From the NCBI GenBank assembly GCA_000974665.1, contig BBSY01000002.1, positions 1,302,001-1,366,000 of the forward strand: 64,000 nt of DNA, read 5' to 3'. This DNA is from an alpha proteobacterium U9-1i. GTDB taxonomy: Bacteria > Pseudomonadota > Alphaproteobacteria > Caulobacterales > Aquidulcibacteraceae. The translations under genes were made by a program, and so were the position numbers. Under the pieces are notes generated by a model that saw only the letters and a program-made list of their open reading frames with translations, was not told the DNA's origin and searched no databases. Every line of letters begins with the position of its first letter. The first letter of the stretch is position 1. This document shows positions 15,394-24,910 of this stretch, piece by piece.

Positions 15394-15671
15394 ACTTCAG
15401 GCGCAACCTTCCGCCGCAGCCGCCGCAAGTTCTCGGCAAGACGCTCAAGTACAAAGAAGCGCAAGAGCACCTGTTGCGACGTCTCGGCGTGGCGATGGTG
15501 ATGCAATGGGACGCGCTGCCCGATGAGCTGCAGGACCTGATCATCGATCAAGCCGCCGTGGTCGAAGATCGCGAAGATGCGCCCCACGACGTGGGCGACA
15601 TCGAAAACTTCATCCGCGCCGCCAAGATCGTCGCGCTGGCGAAGACGACGCCTGAGCCGGAAGGCAAGTAG
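15390..15671 (+). CDS. Small hypothetical protein, coupled to upstream gene
   Basis: A 93-aa protein with a TTG start (15390) that overlaps the previous stop (TTGA) and is preceded by GGTGGAAG. The body is mostly helical and acidic (YKEAQEHLLRRLG, DALPDELQDLIIDQAAVVED, IENFIRAAKIVAL). It is cytoplasmic. The pair could form a small complex; no function is recognised. Confidence 0.6.
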   Translation: MNFRRNLPPQPPQVLGKTLKYKEAQEHLLRRLGVAMVMQWDALPDELQDLIIDQAAVVEDREDAPHDVGDIENFIRAAKIVALAKTTPEPEGK

Positions 15672-15752
15672 GCGCGCGCCATCGTCGTCATTCCGCACAA
15701 TGCGAAATGAGTGGGCTTCCCCCGCCGAAGCGCAACGCGCGGAGGCGGGAGT

Positions 15753-15819
15753 GGGGCGCGTAGATCACGCCAAACACATTGCCGCTTCGCAGCGGCGAAA
15801 GACGCAAGCTACGCGCCCC
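15753..15819. repeat. Large hairpin in repeat island
   Basis: GGGGCGCGTAG (15753-15763) pairs with CTACGCGCCCC (15809-15819), enclosing a smaller hairpin CCGCTTCGCAGCGG. It opens the 15.7-17.05 kb repeat island. I see no gene in 15672-16331; a G-rich stretch lies at about 16255-16318. Confidence 0.6.
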
Positions 15820-15967
15820 TCGCGATCGTTTTCGATCGGGCCGACATGGGGAGGTGTTTCACTCTCCTGGCCGGGGCCCCGACCGCGTGCGGGCTTGGCC
15901 GAAGCCCGGTGTCCTCCCGCGGTTCGCGCCTTACGCAGCTTTCCCGCGGGCTTCCGGCTCTTCTTTG

Positions 15968-16122
15968 CTCCCCAGTTTACGGGGGAGCTGTCAGCGAAGC
16001 TGACTGAGGGGGTGACGACGCACCCCCATCGGTTTCGCTTCGCTCAACCACTTCCCCCGAGGGATCGCTTTGCGATCCCGTGTCCGAAACCCGCTCGCGA
16101 GGCGAGCGGGAGGCGGGGGAAG
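15968..16122. repeat. REP-like inverted pair, family 2
   Basis: The left arm is CTCCCC...GGGGAG, then stem-loop GTCAGC-gaa-GCTGAC, then TGAGGGGGTG. The right arm is the mirror image: CACCCCCA at 16021, a TTCGCTTCGC loop region, then an outer stem CTTCCCCC (16051-16058) / GGGGGAAG (16115-16122). That outer stem encloses two further hairpins, GGGATCGC/GCGATCCC and CCCGCTCGC/GCGAGCGGG. The unit can fold into a branched cruciform. It shares the plan, not the sequence, of the units around the DUF559 gene. Confidence 0.65.
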
Positions 16123-16331
16123 AAAAGGCGACCAACATTTGCCGCCATAAGAAGAGCCTTCACGCTCAATCGCACCCCTCACGCTCGCTTGGCTCGGCTA
16201 GCCCTTTGAACCTCCCGTGCGAGGGATACGTGCATGATACGGGCGCGGCGGAGGTGTGGGATAGATTTTGTGGGGGCGCGGGATTTTGTTGGGGTGGAGT
16301 GCGGGTGGGTGGGGGATAGAGCTGCAGATTC

Positions 16332-16483
16332 ACCTCTCCCCCGCGAGGGGGAGAGGTCGCGCAAAGCGCGGGTGAGGGGGCGAGGCACAGAATGGAGCGC
16401 ATCTCGCAAAGCGAGCCTCATCCTGACGCTCCCACCCTCATCCGGCGCTTCGCGCCACCTTCTCCCGCCCGTGCGGGAGAAGG
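16332..16483. repeat. REP-like inverted pair (REPIN-like), copy 1
   Basis: The left unit is a 26-nt palindrome (16332-16357, arms ACCTCTCCCCC/GGGGGAGAGGT), a small stem-loop GCGCAAAGCGC and GGTGAGGGGG. The right unit is inverted: CCACCCTCATCCGGC, stem-loop GGCGCTTCGCGCC, then a palindrome at 16458-16483 (arms CCTTCTCCCGC/GCGGGAGAAGG). A third stem CTCGCAAAGCGAG sits between. It ends directly before the DUF559 gene and provides its likely ribosome site. Confidence 0.8.
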
Positions 16484-16498
16484 GTTAGAGTGAGTCCA

Positions 16499-16846
16499 AT
16501 GCGGAATGAGCGATCCATCGAGCGCGCCCGCGCGATGCGCGCGGAACCGACGAGCGCGGAAGCGAAGCTGTGGAGCATGTTGCGCGGGCGGCGCTATCGC
16601 GACGCCAAGTTTCGCCGGCAGCACGCGATCGGGCCGTACGTCGTGGATTTTGCGTGCGTGAATTTGTTGCTGGTGATCGAGGTGGACGGGCCGTCGCATC
16701 GCGATGCGGAGCAAATCGCGTTCGACGCAAAGCGCACTGCCGATCTCGAACGCTGGGGCTGGCGCGTCGCGCGGATTCCGAACGATCACGTTTTTGACGG
16801 CGCCGATGGCCTCTACGATTTTCTCGATCGCGCGTTGAAGGGTTGA
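16499..16846 (+). CDS. DUF559 nuclease-like protein
   Basis: A 115-aa protein of the DUF559 family, which has a Vsr-like/restriction-endonuclease-like fold. The N-terminus is basic (ERARAMRAEPTSAEAKLWSMLR), followed by GRRYRDAKFRRQ, then the putative active-site strands IGPYVVDFACVN and LLLVIEVDGPSH (acidic D, E and D residues of a PD-(D/E)XK-type core), then the closing WRVARIPN. GTG at 16490 is an alternative start with a better ribosome-site distance, the site being supplied by the flanking palindrome. Near-identical 26-nt palindromes flank the gene, with 14 nt on one side and 10 nt on the other. DNA cleavage is inferred from fold; no activity is established for this family that I know of. 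Confidence 0.85.
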   Translation: MRNERSIERARAMRAEPTSAEAKLWSMLRGRRYRDAKFRRQHAIGPYVVDFACVNLLLVIEVDGPSHRDAEQIAFDAKRTADLERWGWRVARIPNDHVFDGADGLYDFLDRALKG

Positions 16847-16856
16847 TCCGGTTCTT

Positions 16857-16882
16857 CCTTCTCCCGCATGGGCGGGAGAAGG
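16857..16882. repeat. Palindrome flanking DUF559 on the 3' side
   Basis: A 26-nt palindrome with arms CCTTCTCCCGC and GCGGGAGAAGG, matching the palindrome at 16458-16483 except for three central bases. It starts 10 nt past the DUF559 stop and can also act as a terminator stem, though no T run follows. Confidence 0.8.
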
Positions 16883-16892
16883 CTCCGCCTTC

Positions 16893-17051
16893 ACCTCTCC
16901 CCCGTGAGGGGGAGAGGTCGCTCGAACTTGTTCGAGCGGGTGAGGGGGTGAGGTTCAGAATTGAGTGCGTGTCGTCGTGCGCGCCACATCCTGACGCCCA
17001 CCCCCTCAACCGGCCCTCCGGGCCACCTTCTCCCCCTCGCGGGGGAGAAGG
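16893..17051. repeat. REP-like inverted pair (REPIN-like), copy 2
   Basis: It opens with the same 26-nt palindrome as copy 1 (16893-16918, one base different) and continues with a stem-loop GCTCGAAC-tt-GTTCGAGC, GGTGAGGGGG, a conserved GAGG..CAGAAT spacer and CATCCTGACGC. The inverted half is CACCCCCTCAACCGGCC, ending in a CCTTCTCCCCC/GGGGGAGAAGG palindrome (17026-17051). The loop sequences differ from copy 1 but the stems are kept, which suggests selection on structure. Confidence 0.8.
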
Positions 17052-17064
17052 GAGGAAGCGCGCT

Positions 17065-17796
17065 ATGCTGGATTCTCACCAGCCGATTCGAGCAATCAAT
17101 GTGTCAACGGTAAAGCTGTCCGAAGTTCAGCTGACGGAAATGATCCGGCAAGGCCTCAAGTCCTTAGCCGCGTTCTGTAAGCTTTATGACGATGGACATG
17201 TGCATATCTGCTTTTCGATGGCGACTGAGGTCAGTCGCATCCTGATCAGCAATTCCACTGCGGTCAGACTGCGTGGAGATCGGAAGTTCGCAACGCCAAA
17301 ATCTGACGCTCGACCGAGCAACCTATCCGTTGAAATGAAGTTGCTCGCGCTCAACATAGGCGGCCAGCCTCCTGTCGCGAAGTTTGTTCCTTCGCTGGAC
17401 AATCCACTGGGACACGAGGAGCTGGTATTTCGGGATTGGTGGAATCGCGACGTGATATTTCGAGCGAGCGCCGCTGCACCCGGAACGCCGCCTGGAATGG
17501 TTCCGTTAGATCCAGAAAAGCAAATTCCATATGAAAAGCGAAAAAGGCTGGTTCGGCGAGAGTTCGTCGAGCTGATGCGAAACAAGCTGGGAGCACATCT
17601 CGATGAAGAGATTCCCGAACTTCTAGACGCCCTACAGCGATCAGAAAGCTTCGGTGTCGATGTTGAATGGAGGGTTCCCACAGGCGTCGTGAGCATCGGC
17701 GCAGGCACGCTGCCCGTCGTTGTGGGGCCGGCGGCGGCGATGATGCGAAAGATCAGTCAGGAACTGATCGACGCATATACAGATTTGGCGAACTAA
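17065..17796 (+). CDS. Hypothetical protein, probably acquired
   Basis: A 243-aa soluble protein I cannot name. The C-terminal half ([22 protein letters not shown], then [13 protein letters not shown] and [13 protein letters not shown]) resembles a scattered family of uncharacterised proteins with an [NG]-K-x-G-A-H-[LV]-D motif before a helical tail. The start at 17065 follows GGGAGGAA, which is part of the preceding palindrome. Codons are visibly more A/T-rich than in neighbouring genes (for example around 17160-17300 and 17510-17600), which with the adjacent repeats suggests horizontal acquisition. Its stop overlaps the convergent uvrB stop by 4 bp. Confidence 0.7.
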   Translation: MLDSHQPIRAINVSTVKLSEVQLTEMIRQGLKSLAAFCKLYDDGHVHICFSMATEVSRILISNSTAVRLRGDRKFATPKSDARPSNLSVEMKLLALNIGGQPPVAKFVPSLDNPLGHEELVFRDWWNRDVIFRASAAAPGTPPGMVPLDPEKQIPYEKRKRLVRREFVELMRNKLGAHLDEEIPELLDALQRSESFGVDVEWRVPTGVVSIGAGTLPVVVGPAAAMMRKISQELIDAYTDLAN

Positions 17797-20093
17797 GGTC
17801 CCTTCCTCCGCCGTCCGCGATACGCGTTCCTTGGGCGCGGCGTGCTCGGCGCCTTCCCCGCGCTTTCGCGCATGGCGGCGTTCACGCTTGCGTTTAGATC
17901 GCTCTGCCGCGCCAGCGGATCGTCGGCGATCAGCAACTCGGTTTCCTGCAAGCGCTTGATCTCATCGCGCAGTCTTGCGGCGGTTTCGAACTCCAGATCC
18001 GCCGCCGCGTCTTTCATTTGGCGTTCGAGGTCGGCGATGTAGTGTTTGATGTTGTGGCCGATGAAGGCTTCGCCGGTCTCGCCCACGCCTTTACCGCGCT
18101 TGTCGCCGCCGGCGCCGCGCTTGAAGGCCATCGGATCGCGCGGGTCGATGGTGAGGCTGTCTTTCTCGTACACTGAATCCAGGATGTCCTTGATCTGGCT
18201 CTTGATCGATTGCGGCGTGATGCCGTGTTCGAGATTGTAGGCGTGCTGCTTCTCGCGCCGGCGCGCGGTTTCGGCCATGGCGCGCTGGATGGAGCCGGTT
18301 TCCTTGTCGGCGTAGAGGATCACCTTGCCGTCGACGTTGCGCGCGGCGCGGCCGATGGTTTGCACGAGTGAGGTCTCAGAGCGCAGGAAGCCTTCCTTGT
18401 CGGCGTCCAGAATCGCGACCAGGCCGCATTCGGGAATGTCCAAGCCTTCGCGCAGCAGGTTGATGCCGACGAGCACGTCGAAGGCGCCGAGACGGAGGTC
18501 GCGGATGATTTCGATGCGCTCAACGGTGTCGATGTCGGAGTGCATGTAGCGCACGCGCACGCCTTGCTCGTGCATATATTCGGTGAGGTCTTCGGCCATG
18601 CGCTTGGTGAGCACGGTGACGAGGCTGCGCAGATCGCGCTTCGCCGCTTCCTTCACCTCGGCGATGACGTCATCGACTTGGGAATGGCCGTGCGCCTGCA
18701 CCGGGCGAATTTCGACGGGCGGATCGATGAGGCCGGTGGGGCGGATCACTTGCTCGGCGAACACGCCGCCGGTGCGGTCGAGCTCCCAGGGGCCAGGCGT
18801 GGCGGAGACGTGGATCGTCTGCGGCCGCATCACGTCCCATTCCTCGAATTTGAGCGGACGATTGTCCATGCAGGAGGGGAGGCGGAAGCCGTAATCGCTG
18901 AGCGTTTTTTTGCGGCTGAAGTCGCCCTTATACATCCCGCCGATTTGCGGCACCGTCACGTGGCTTTCGTCGGTGAACACGATGGCGTTGTCGGGGATGT
19001 ATTCGAACATGGTCGGCGGCGGTTCGCCCGGCTGGCGGCCGGTGAGGTAGCGGCTGTAGTTTTCGATGCCGGCGCAGGAGCCGGTGGCCAGCATCATCTC
19101 CATGTCGAAATTCACGCGCTGCTCGAGGCGCTGGGCTTCAAGCAATTTGCCTTCGGCGCGGAATTGGTCGAGCCGATGCTTTAGCTCGTCCTTGATGTTG
19201 TCCACGGCCTGCTGAAGCGTCATGCGCGGCGTCACATAGTGCGAGTTGGAATAGACCTTGATCGCATCCATCTGCGCGGTTTTGCGGCCGGTGAGCGGAT
19301 CGAACTCGGTGATGGCTTCGATCTCGTCGCCGAAGAACGAGAAGCGCCAGGCCCGATCTTCCAAGTGCGCGGGCCACAGCTCCACCGTGTCGCCGCGGAC
19401 GCGGAACATGCCGCGCGCGAACGCCGCTTCGTTGCGCTTGTAGTGGAGCGCGACGAGGTTGCGGATCAGCTCCTGTGAATCGTAGCTGTCGCCGACCTTC
19501 ACCGTGAAGGTCATGCTGGTGTAGGTTTCGACCGAGCCGATGCCGTAGATGCAACTGACGGACGCGACGATGATGACGTCGTCGCGCTCCAGGATCGCGC
19601 GCGTGGCCGCGTGGCGCATGCGGTCGATCTGTTCGTTGATGTTGGATTCTTTTTCGATGTAGGTGTCGGTGCGCGGGACGTACGCTTCCGGCTGGTAATA
19701 ATCGTAGTACGAGACGAAATACTCGACCGCGTTCTCCGGGAAGAATTGCTTGAACTCGCCATAGAGCTGGGCGGCGAGGGTCTTGTTTGGCGCGAGGATC
19801 AGAGCCGGGCGCTGCACGCGCTCGATCACTTGCGCCATGGTGAAGGTCTTGCCGGAGCCAGTGACGCCCAGGAGCACTTGATCCTGGTCGCGTTTCTCGA
19901 TGCCCTCCACGAGTTCGGCGATCGCCGTCGGCTGATCGCCGGCGGGCTCATAATCGCTCACCAGCTTGAACCGCTTGCCGCCTTCGAGCTTTTCCCAACC
20001 GCGTTCGGGGCGGTGCGGCATCCACATTGCCGCATTGTTGTCGAACGTCGCGGGTGCTTCCGCGACGCCGGGTGGTTTTTGGGAACGAGCCAT
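17793..20093 (-). CDS. uvrB: Excinuclease ABC subunit B
   Basis: A 766-aa nucleotide-excision-repair helicase-like ATPase that loads with UvrA and positions damage for UvrC. Visible features are Walker A GVTGSGKT, the beta-hairpin region [12 protein letters not shown], helicase motifs ([38 protein letters not shown]) and the C-terminal UVR domain ([24 protein letters not shown] region) that contacts UvrC. The length is about 90 residues above E. coli UvrB because of N- and C-terminal extensions. The ATG at 20093 lies inside a consensus SOS box, so the functional start may be the ATG at 20027 ([11 protein letters not shown]). DNA damage induction through LexA is expected. Confidence 0.97.
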   Translation of the reverse strand: MARSQKPPGVAEAPATFDNNAAMWMPHRPERGWEKLEGGKRFKLVSDYEPAGDQPTAIAELVEGIEKRDQDQVLLGVTGSGKTFTMAQVIERVQRPALILAPNKTLAAQLYGEFKQFFPENAVEYFVSYYDYYQPEAYVPRTDTYIEKESNINEQIDRMRHAATRAILERDDVIIVASVSCIYGIGSVETYTSMTFTVKVGDSYDSQELIRNLVALHYKRNEAAFARGMFRVRGDTVELWPAHLEDRAWRFSFFGDEIEAITEFDPLTGRKTAQMDAIKVYSNSHYVTPRMTLQQAVDNIKDELKHRLDQFRAEGKLLEAQRLEQRVNFDMEMMLATGSCAGIENYSRYLTGRQPGEPPPTMFEYIPDNAIVFTDESHVTVPQIGGMYKGDFSRKKTLSDYGFRLPSCMDNRPLKFEEWDVMRPQTIHVSATPGPWELDRTGGVFAEQVIRPTGLIDPPVEIRPVQAHGHSQVDDVIAEVKEAAKRDLRSLVTVLTKRMAEDLTEYMHEQGVRVRYMHSDIDTVERIEIIRDLRLGAFDVLVGINLLREGLDIPECGLVAILDADKEGFLRSETSLVQTIGRAARNVDGKVILYADKETGSIQRAMAETARRREKQHAYNLEHGITPQSIKSQIKDILDSVYEKDSLTIDPRDPMAFKRGAGGDKRGKGVGETGEAFIGHNIKHYIADLERQMKDAAADLEFETAARLRDEIKRLQETELLIADDPLARQSDLNASVNAAMRESAGKAPSTPRPRNAYRGRRRKGP

Positions 20094-20097
20094 GAAC
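20083..20097 (-). promoter_or_regulatory. LexA (SOS) box, GAAC-N7-GAAC
   Basis: GAAC (20083-20086), seven bases, GAAC (20094-20097); on the coding strand GTTC-N7-GTTC. This is the operator sequence known for alphaproteobacterial LexA. It overlaps the first possible uvrB start codon (20091-20093). Confidence 0.75.
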
Positions 20098-20560
20098 GCA
20101 AGATAGGTCCGCGGTCGCGGTGCGGCTAGTGCGGCCCGTCCGCGAGCCGGTCAGCTTTCCTACGTGGATGTAATGTGCTCCGCGTGGGGCACGGCACAGC
20201 GGATCGAGCTGCTGGGATCACAGCCGACGGCGCCAATTCGGCCTTGAAACGAAGGCGCCAGTCGCTCGCGCGCCGAAATGATCCAACGAAATTCGCTCAG
20301 CGCGGCGGCAAAACGGGCTGGGCTGTGACAGCGGCGCCGCAACTCGTCGCAAATATGCCGTCAAACCCACAAGGTTATTTTGCCGGCAACGGCGGCGCAG
20401 CTACCGTCCGCCGTTATATGCGGGAGCGCCGCCGTTCCGGGGGCCGGCTGATGAGCCGGGGGGATCGGTCGACGCGCGAGGTCACCTGCTGGTCGATTGG
20501 CGATCGGCGTGACCCTCCGTCCCTGAGCCGGGATGGACCCTAATTCGTGCAGGGATGGAC
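20094..20560. other. Intergenic region between uvrB and TonB receptor
   Basis: About 470 nt between divergent genes. It should hold the promoters of uvrB and of the receptor gene, but I could not pick a convincing -35/-10 pair. No RNA gene or small gene stands out. Confidence 0.4.
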
Positions 20561-23500
20561 ATGATTCAGCGCTCCAAGCCTCAAGGCATTCGGAAGACGA
20601 TCCTCAATTCGACGGTAGCCCTGGTTGGCGTCGCGGCCGTGCTTACGCCGGGCGTGGCGGCTGCGCAGGATGCGGCGGCAGACGAAGAAGTTATCGTCGT
20701 CACCGGCACGCGCATCCAGCGACCCGACTATCAATTTACGAATCCAGTCGTTTCATCGACGGCAGAGGAAATCGCCAACTCGGGCGAAACCAATCTCCTC
20801 GACTATCTCGAAACGGTTCCGGCTCTGAACAACTCGCTGAACGGCGGCGAAGACTTCACCAACACGACGGGCTTCGCCGGTGTTGATCTGCTCAATCTGC
20901 GCAACCTCGGTGTCCAGCGGACGCTCGTTCTCGTCGATGGCCGCCGTCACGTGGCCGGCAGCATCGGCACCAGCGCCGTTGACGTTAGCACCATTCCGAC
21001 AGACCTCGTGCAACGCGTCGACGTTCTCACCGGCGGCGCTTCGGCGATCTACGGCGCCGACGGCGTGTCGGGCGTCGTGAACTTCATCATGCGCGACGAT
21101 TTCGAAGGCCTGCGCCTTCGCGCGGAATTCGGCGCGCCGACCGAGGAAGGTCAAGACACGCAGTTCGTCGCGGCGACCGCGGGTATGAATTTCGCCAACG
21201 GACGCGGCAATATCACGGGCGCGATCGAGTACTCGAATGAAGATATGCTGTCGTGCCGCCAGCGCGAGTTCTGCGATCAAGAAGTCCGCTTCATGGACAA
21301 TCCCGCCGCCAGCTTCGGCGGCCCGTATTCGTTCATTCCCGCCGGAAATCTTGTTTGGTACTCGTCCGGCATTCGCGGCGCGGTCGATACGGATGGCGAC
21401 TTCTACATCGCCAATTTCGACGGCTTGACTGATGCGGCCTGGGATTTCGGCACCGATTTCGATCCGCCGAATGGCGTGTTCGACTCGGGCTTCGTGTACG
21501 GTCAAGGCGGCTCTGGCACGCCGACGGCCAACTACACGGAATCGCTGCTGCCCGCGGCTGAGCGCTTCAACATCAATTTGATGTCGCACATCGACATCAC
21601 CAACAATCTTCGCCTCTACGGCAACGTGAAGATGGTCCACAGCGAGGCGTCGTTTAACGGCCAGCCGACGTTCGACTATGCCTATGCGCTGAACCTTGCG
21701 GACAACCCGTTCATCCCGACGAACATTCGCAACGACGCGCTTCTGAACGGCCTCACCGATGTCTACGTGTCTCAAGACCATTACGCGCTCGGCGTGGGTG
21801 GCGAGACCGTTGATCGGGATGTCGTCCGCGGCGTCATTGGCATCGACGGCGAGTTCAACGAGCATGTTCGGTTCGACGTCTCGTACGTCGCCGGTCAGTT
21901 GCAAGAAGATATCCTCGTCCGCAATTCGCGCTTCGAGGACCGGTTCGCTGCAGCGATCGACGTCGTCGATCCGGATGGCGCCGGACCGCTTGGTCCGACG
22001 TGCCGTGCGACTGTCGATCCGGCAGGATATCTCGCGAGCTACAACCTGAATGACCGCGAGGCGACTTCCGGCCAGCCCAACTATCCGGCGCCGCTTTCGT
22101 TCACGCCTGGTCCGGGATCGGGTTGCGTTCCGCTCAATACCCTCGGCCCGGCAAGCAACTCGAGTGCTGCCGCGGTCGATTGGATTATGGCCGACCTCAC
22201 CGTCGACAGCACGGTTCGCCAACAAGTCCTCACCGCCGCTTTGAGTGGGGATTTCGGATCGTTCCTGGAGCTTCCGGGCGGTTCGATTGGCTGGGCCGGC
22301 GGTGTCGAATGGCGTCGCGAAACGTTGGACTCCGTTCCAGATGATTGGTTCCAGCTCGGCGTGACCCAATCGGGCCCGGTGCCCATCACCCGCGGCGGTT
22401 ACGAAGTGACGGAAGGTTTCGTTGAAGCCAGCTTGCCGCTGCTTCGCGACGCGGCGTTCGCAGACAGCCTCACGCTCGATTGGGCGCACCGCTACGCTGA
22501 CTATTCGACCTTGGGTGCGGCCAACACATTTAAGTTCGGCCTGAGCTGGGCGCCGATTTCGGACATCACCTTCCGCGCCACCCGCGCCGAAGCCGTGCGT
22601 GCGCCAAACATCAACGAGCTGTTCGCGCCGACGTCGACGGACTTCGCCTTCATCGTCGATCCTTGCGACTCGTCAGAGCTGGGCAACGCGCCGAACGTGG
22701 CGCTGCGTACAGCCAACTGCAACGTGATCCTCGCGGCAGCGGGCGCAGCGCCTGCTGGCACCTACGTCGATCCGTTCGCCGCGTTCCAAAAGACGGGGCG
22801 CTCGGGCGGCAATCCAGATCTCGGACCGGAAACCGCCGAGATTGACACGATCGGCGTGATCTATCGGCCGAGCTGGTTCTCAGGCTTCACGTTCTCGGCG
22901 GACTATTACGACATCGTCCTGCAGAACGCGATCAACCTGACCGATCCGCAAGATCTGGCAAATCAGTGCGTGGACGGCCCCACCACCGTCGGCAATCCGT
23001 TCTGCGCGGGCATCTCCCGCGTGGTTGGGGGCGCCGGCGCGGGCGGGATCAACAACTACCTTTCGGCCCCGTTCAACGTGGCGGAATACACAACGCGCGG
23101 CATCGACTTCACGATCGCCTATTCGTTCGACGCGGCCGACATCGGTCTCGGCGACATGGGCTCGTTTGATCTGCGGGCGGTTGGCAACAACACCCAAGAG
23201 CTCACGTTCGTGCCGCTGATTGGCGTCGATACCGACAACGAACTCGGCGAGAGCAGCTCGCGTTCGCCGGAATGGCAGTTGAACTTCGACGTGACCTGGA
23301 ACCTTGGGCCGTGGACGACCCACTACGGCTACAATTTCAGCACCGACTTGCTGCGCGGCGTTAACGCAAGCGGCCAGGACGAAAACGACGCGTGGTCGAC
23401 CAACCCGCTGTTTGTCGCCGACGAGTACAAGTATGTGGACGGCATCAGCTCCCACAGCCTGCAGGTCCGCTACGAAGTCAACGATCGCTTGGAAGTCTAT

Positions 23501-23608
23501 GGCGGCGCCAACAACATTGGCTACGATCCTAGCCCGACGGACCTCGTGTACTTCCAGAACGGCCAGTTCCTCTATATCGGCGCGGTTGCCCGGTTTGGAG
23601 CCAACTAA
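20561..23608 (+). CDS. TonB-dependent receptor (large)
   Basis: A 1015-aa outer-membrane receptor. The signal peptide ends VAAAQ. A TonB-box-like DEEVIVVTGTRI is followed by a plug domain (ETNLLDYLETVPA, LRNLGVQRTLVLVDGRR, DVLTGGASAIYGADGVSGVVNFI) and a 22-strand barrel region. The barrel ends with the aromatic C-terminal strand FLYIGAVARFGAN. It imports a ligand with TonB-ExbBD energy; the ligand cannot be read from sequence, though this RGxxR/LVDGRR type is common among oligosaccharide or peptide receptors. ATG 20561 sits 6 nt after AGGG; ATG 20555 overlaps that ribosome site. It is monocistronic with a strong terminator. Confidence 0.93.
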   Translation: MIQRSKPQGIRKTILNSTVALVGVAAVLTPGVAAAQDAAADEEVIVVTGTRIQRPDYQFTNPVVSSTAEEIANSGETNLLDYLETVPALNNSLNGGEDFTNTTGFAGVDLLNLRNLGVQRTLVLVDGRRHVAGSIGTSAVDVSTIPTDLVQRVDVLTGGASAIYGADGVSGVVNFIMRDDFEGLRLRAEFGAPTEEGQDTQFVAATAGMNFANGRGNITGAIEYSNEDMLSCRQREFCDQEVRFMDNPAASFGGPYSFIPAGNLVWYSSGIRGAVDTDGDFYIANFDGLTDAAWDFGTDFDPPNGVFDSGFVYGQGGSGTPTANYTESLLPAAERFNINLMSHIDITNNLRLYGNVKMVHSEASFNGQPTFDYAYALNLADNPFIPTNIRNDALLNGLTDVYVSQDHYALGVGGETVDRDVVRGVIGIDGEFNEHVRFDVSYVAGQLQEDILVRNSRFEDRFAAAIDVVDPDGAGPLGPTCRATVDPAGYLASYNLNDREATSGQPNYPAPLSFTPGPGSGCVPLNTLGPASNSSAAAVDWIMADLTVDSTVRQQVLTAALSGDFGSFLELPGGSIGWAGGVEWRRETLDSVPDDWFQLGVTQSGPVPITRGGYEVTEGFVEASLPLLRDAAFADSLTLDWAHRYADYSTLGAANTFKFGLSWAPISDITFRATRAEAVRAPNINELFAPTSTDFAFIVDPCDSSELGNAPNVALRTANCNVILAAAGAAPAGTYVDPFAAFQKTGRSGGNPDLGPETAEIDTIGVIYRPSWFSGFTFSADYYDIVLQNAINLTDPQDLANQCVDGPTTVGNPFCAGISRVVGGAGAGGINNYLSAPFNVAEYTTRGIDFTIAYSFDAADIGLGDMGSFDLRAVGNNTQELTFVPLIGVDTDNELGESSSRSPEWQLNFDVTWNLGPWTTHYGYNFSTDLLRGVNASGQDENDAWSTNPLFVADEYKYVDGISSHSLQVRYEVNDRLEVYGGANNIGYDPSPTDLVYFQNGQFLYIGAVARFGAN

Positions 23609-23633
23609 GCGTCTGACGTTCGGACAAAAAGAG

Positions 23634-23665
23634 GAGGCCGGTCTTCGGACCGGCCTCTTTGCTTT
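23634..23665 (+). terminator. Terminator of the TonB receptor gene
   Basis: GAGGCCGGTC TTCG GACCGGCCTC forms a 10-bp stem with a UUCG tetraloop, followed by TTTGCTTT, 25 nt past the stop codon. Confidence 0.9.
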
Positions 23666-23755
23666 GTGGGGTCTACATGCGGTCTTGCAGCGCTGCCGCC
23701 CCGAACCGCGCTGCCACGATGCGCCAAAATGGCCCGAATCCCGCCTTTGGCTCCC

Positions 23756-23784
23756 TTGACGGGGTAGGGCTCCGCCCGTATTTA
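23756..23784 (+). promoter_or_regulatory. Promoter of the rpsL operon
   Basis: TTGACG (23756-23761), a 17-nt spacer, then TATTTA (23779-23784): close to the housekeeping sigma consensus. It lies about 200 nt upstream of rpsL, leaving a leader that contains the small hairpin CGCCTCC-gatt-GGAGGCG (23883-23900). The rest of 23609-23981 shows no gene. Confidence 0.6.
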
Positions 23785-23981
23785 TCCGCGCTCTTTCGGG
23801 GGGCTGCCTGCGCCAGAACTGGCCCGGACGCCGCCGATCGTGACCACTTAGCTGGCGCGCCCTTGTGCCGTTCAGGTCGAAACGCCTCCGATTGGAGGCG
23901 GCGGCCGGACACAGGCATGGCGCGCTGTTTGACGTTGCGGGGCTTCATGGAGCTTCGCGTTGGAAGGGAAGCACGAGGCGC

Positions 23982-24353
23982 ATGCCGACGATTAATCAGC
24001 TGATCCGCAAGCCGCGGTCGCCAAAACCGGTGCGCAACAAGTCGCCGGCTCTGAAGGCGAGCCCGCAACGTCGCGGCGTCTGCACGCGCGTCTACACCAC
24101 GACCCCGAAGAAGCCGAACTCGGCGCTTCGTAAGGTCGCCAAGGTGCGCCTCACCACCGGCATTGAAGCCGTGTGCTACATCCCCGGCGAAGGCCACAAT
24201 CTGCAAGAACACTCGGTGGTGCTGATCCGCGGCGGCCGCGTGAAGGATTTGCCGGGCGTCCGCTATCACATCCTGCGCGGCGTCTTGGATACCCAAGGCG
24301 TGAAGGACCGCAAGAAGCGCCGTTCGCTCTACGGCGCGAAACGACCGAAGTAA
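23982..24353 (+). CDS. rpsL: 30S ribosomal protein S12
   Basis: 123 aa, full family length and highly conserved: [27 protein letters not shown] and [16 protein letters not shown] are the loops at the decoding centre. It is the first gene of the rpsL-rpsG-fusA-tuf (str) unit. The start at 23982 is fixed by the invariant MPTINQL N-terminus; an in-frame upstream extension is leader sequence. GGGAAGCACGAGG lies upstream. Confidence 0.99.
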   Translation: MPTINQLIRKPRSPKPVRNKSPALKASPQRRGVCTRVYTTTPKKPNSALRKVAKVRLTTGIEAVCYIPGEGHNLQEHSVVLIRGGRVKDLPGVRYHILRGVLDTQGVKDRKKRRSLYGAKRPK

Positions 24354-24836
<483 letters not shown>

Positions 24837-24864
24837 TCGCTGATTGCCGGCATCAGCCGGCCTG

Positions 24865-24891
24865 AGACCGCCGGCCTGAGGTCGGCGGTCT
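24865..24891 (+). other. Hairpin between rpsG and fusA
   Basis: AGACCGCCG and CGGCGGTCT pair over 9 bp around a 9-nt loop. There is no T run, so processing or attenuation is more likely than full termination. Confidence 0.5.
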
Positions 24892-24910
24892 AAACACGGA
24901 CAGAATTGTC

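Noticed and set aside
15577-16209. Frames through the repeat island (15.6-16.4 kb)
   Set aside because: They translate palindromic repeats into Pro/Arg-rich sequence with no homology that I can see. The region is better explained as non-coding repeats.
16332-17051. CRISPR array or insertion sequence
   Set aside because: The repeats are palindromic, unevenly spaced and in inverted pairs, with no constant-length spacers, no cas genes, no transposase and no target-site duplication that I could find.
20175-20543. Small gene between uvrB and the TonB receptor
   Set aside because: Composition is Arg-rich, there is no ribosome site at a plausible start, and it covers the expected divergent promoters.
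20753-22489. 578-codon frame antisense to the TonB receptor
   Set aside because: Same GC-skew artefact; the sense strand has clear plug and barrel motifs.
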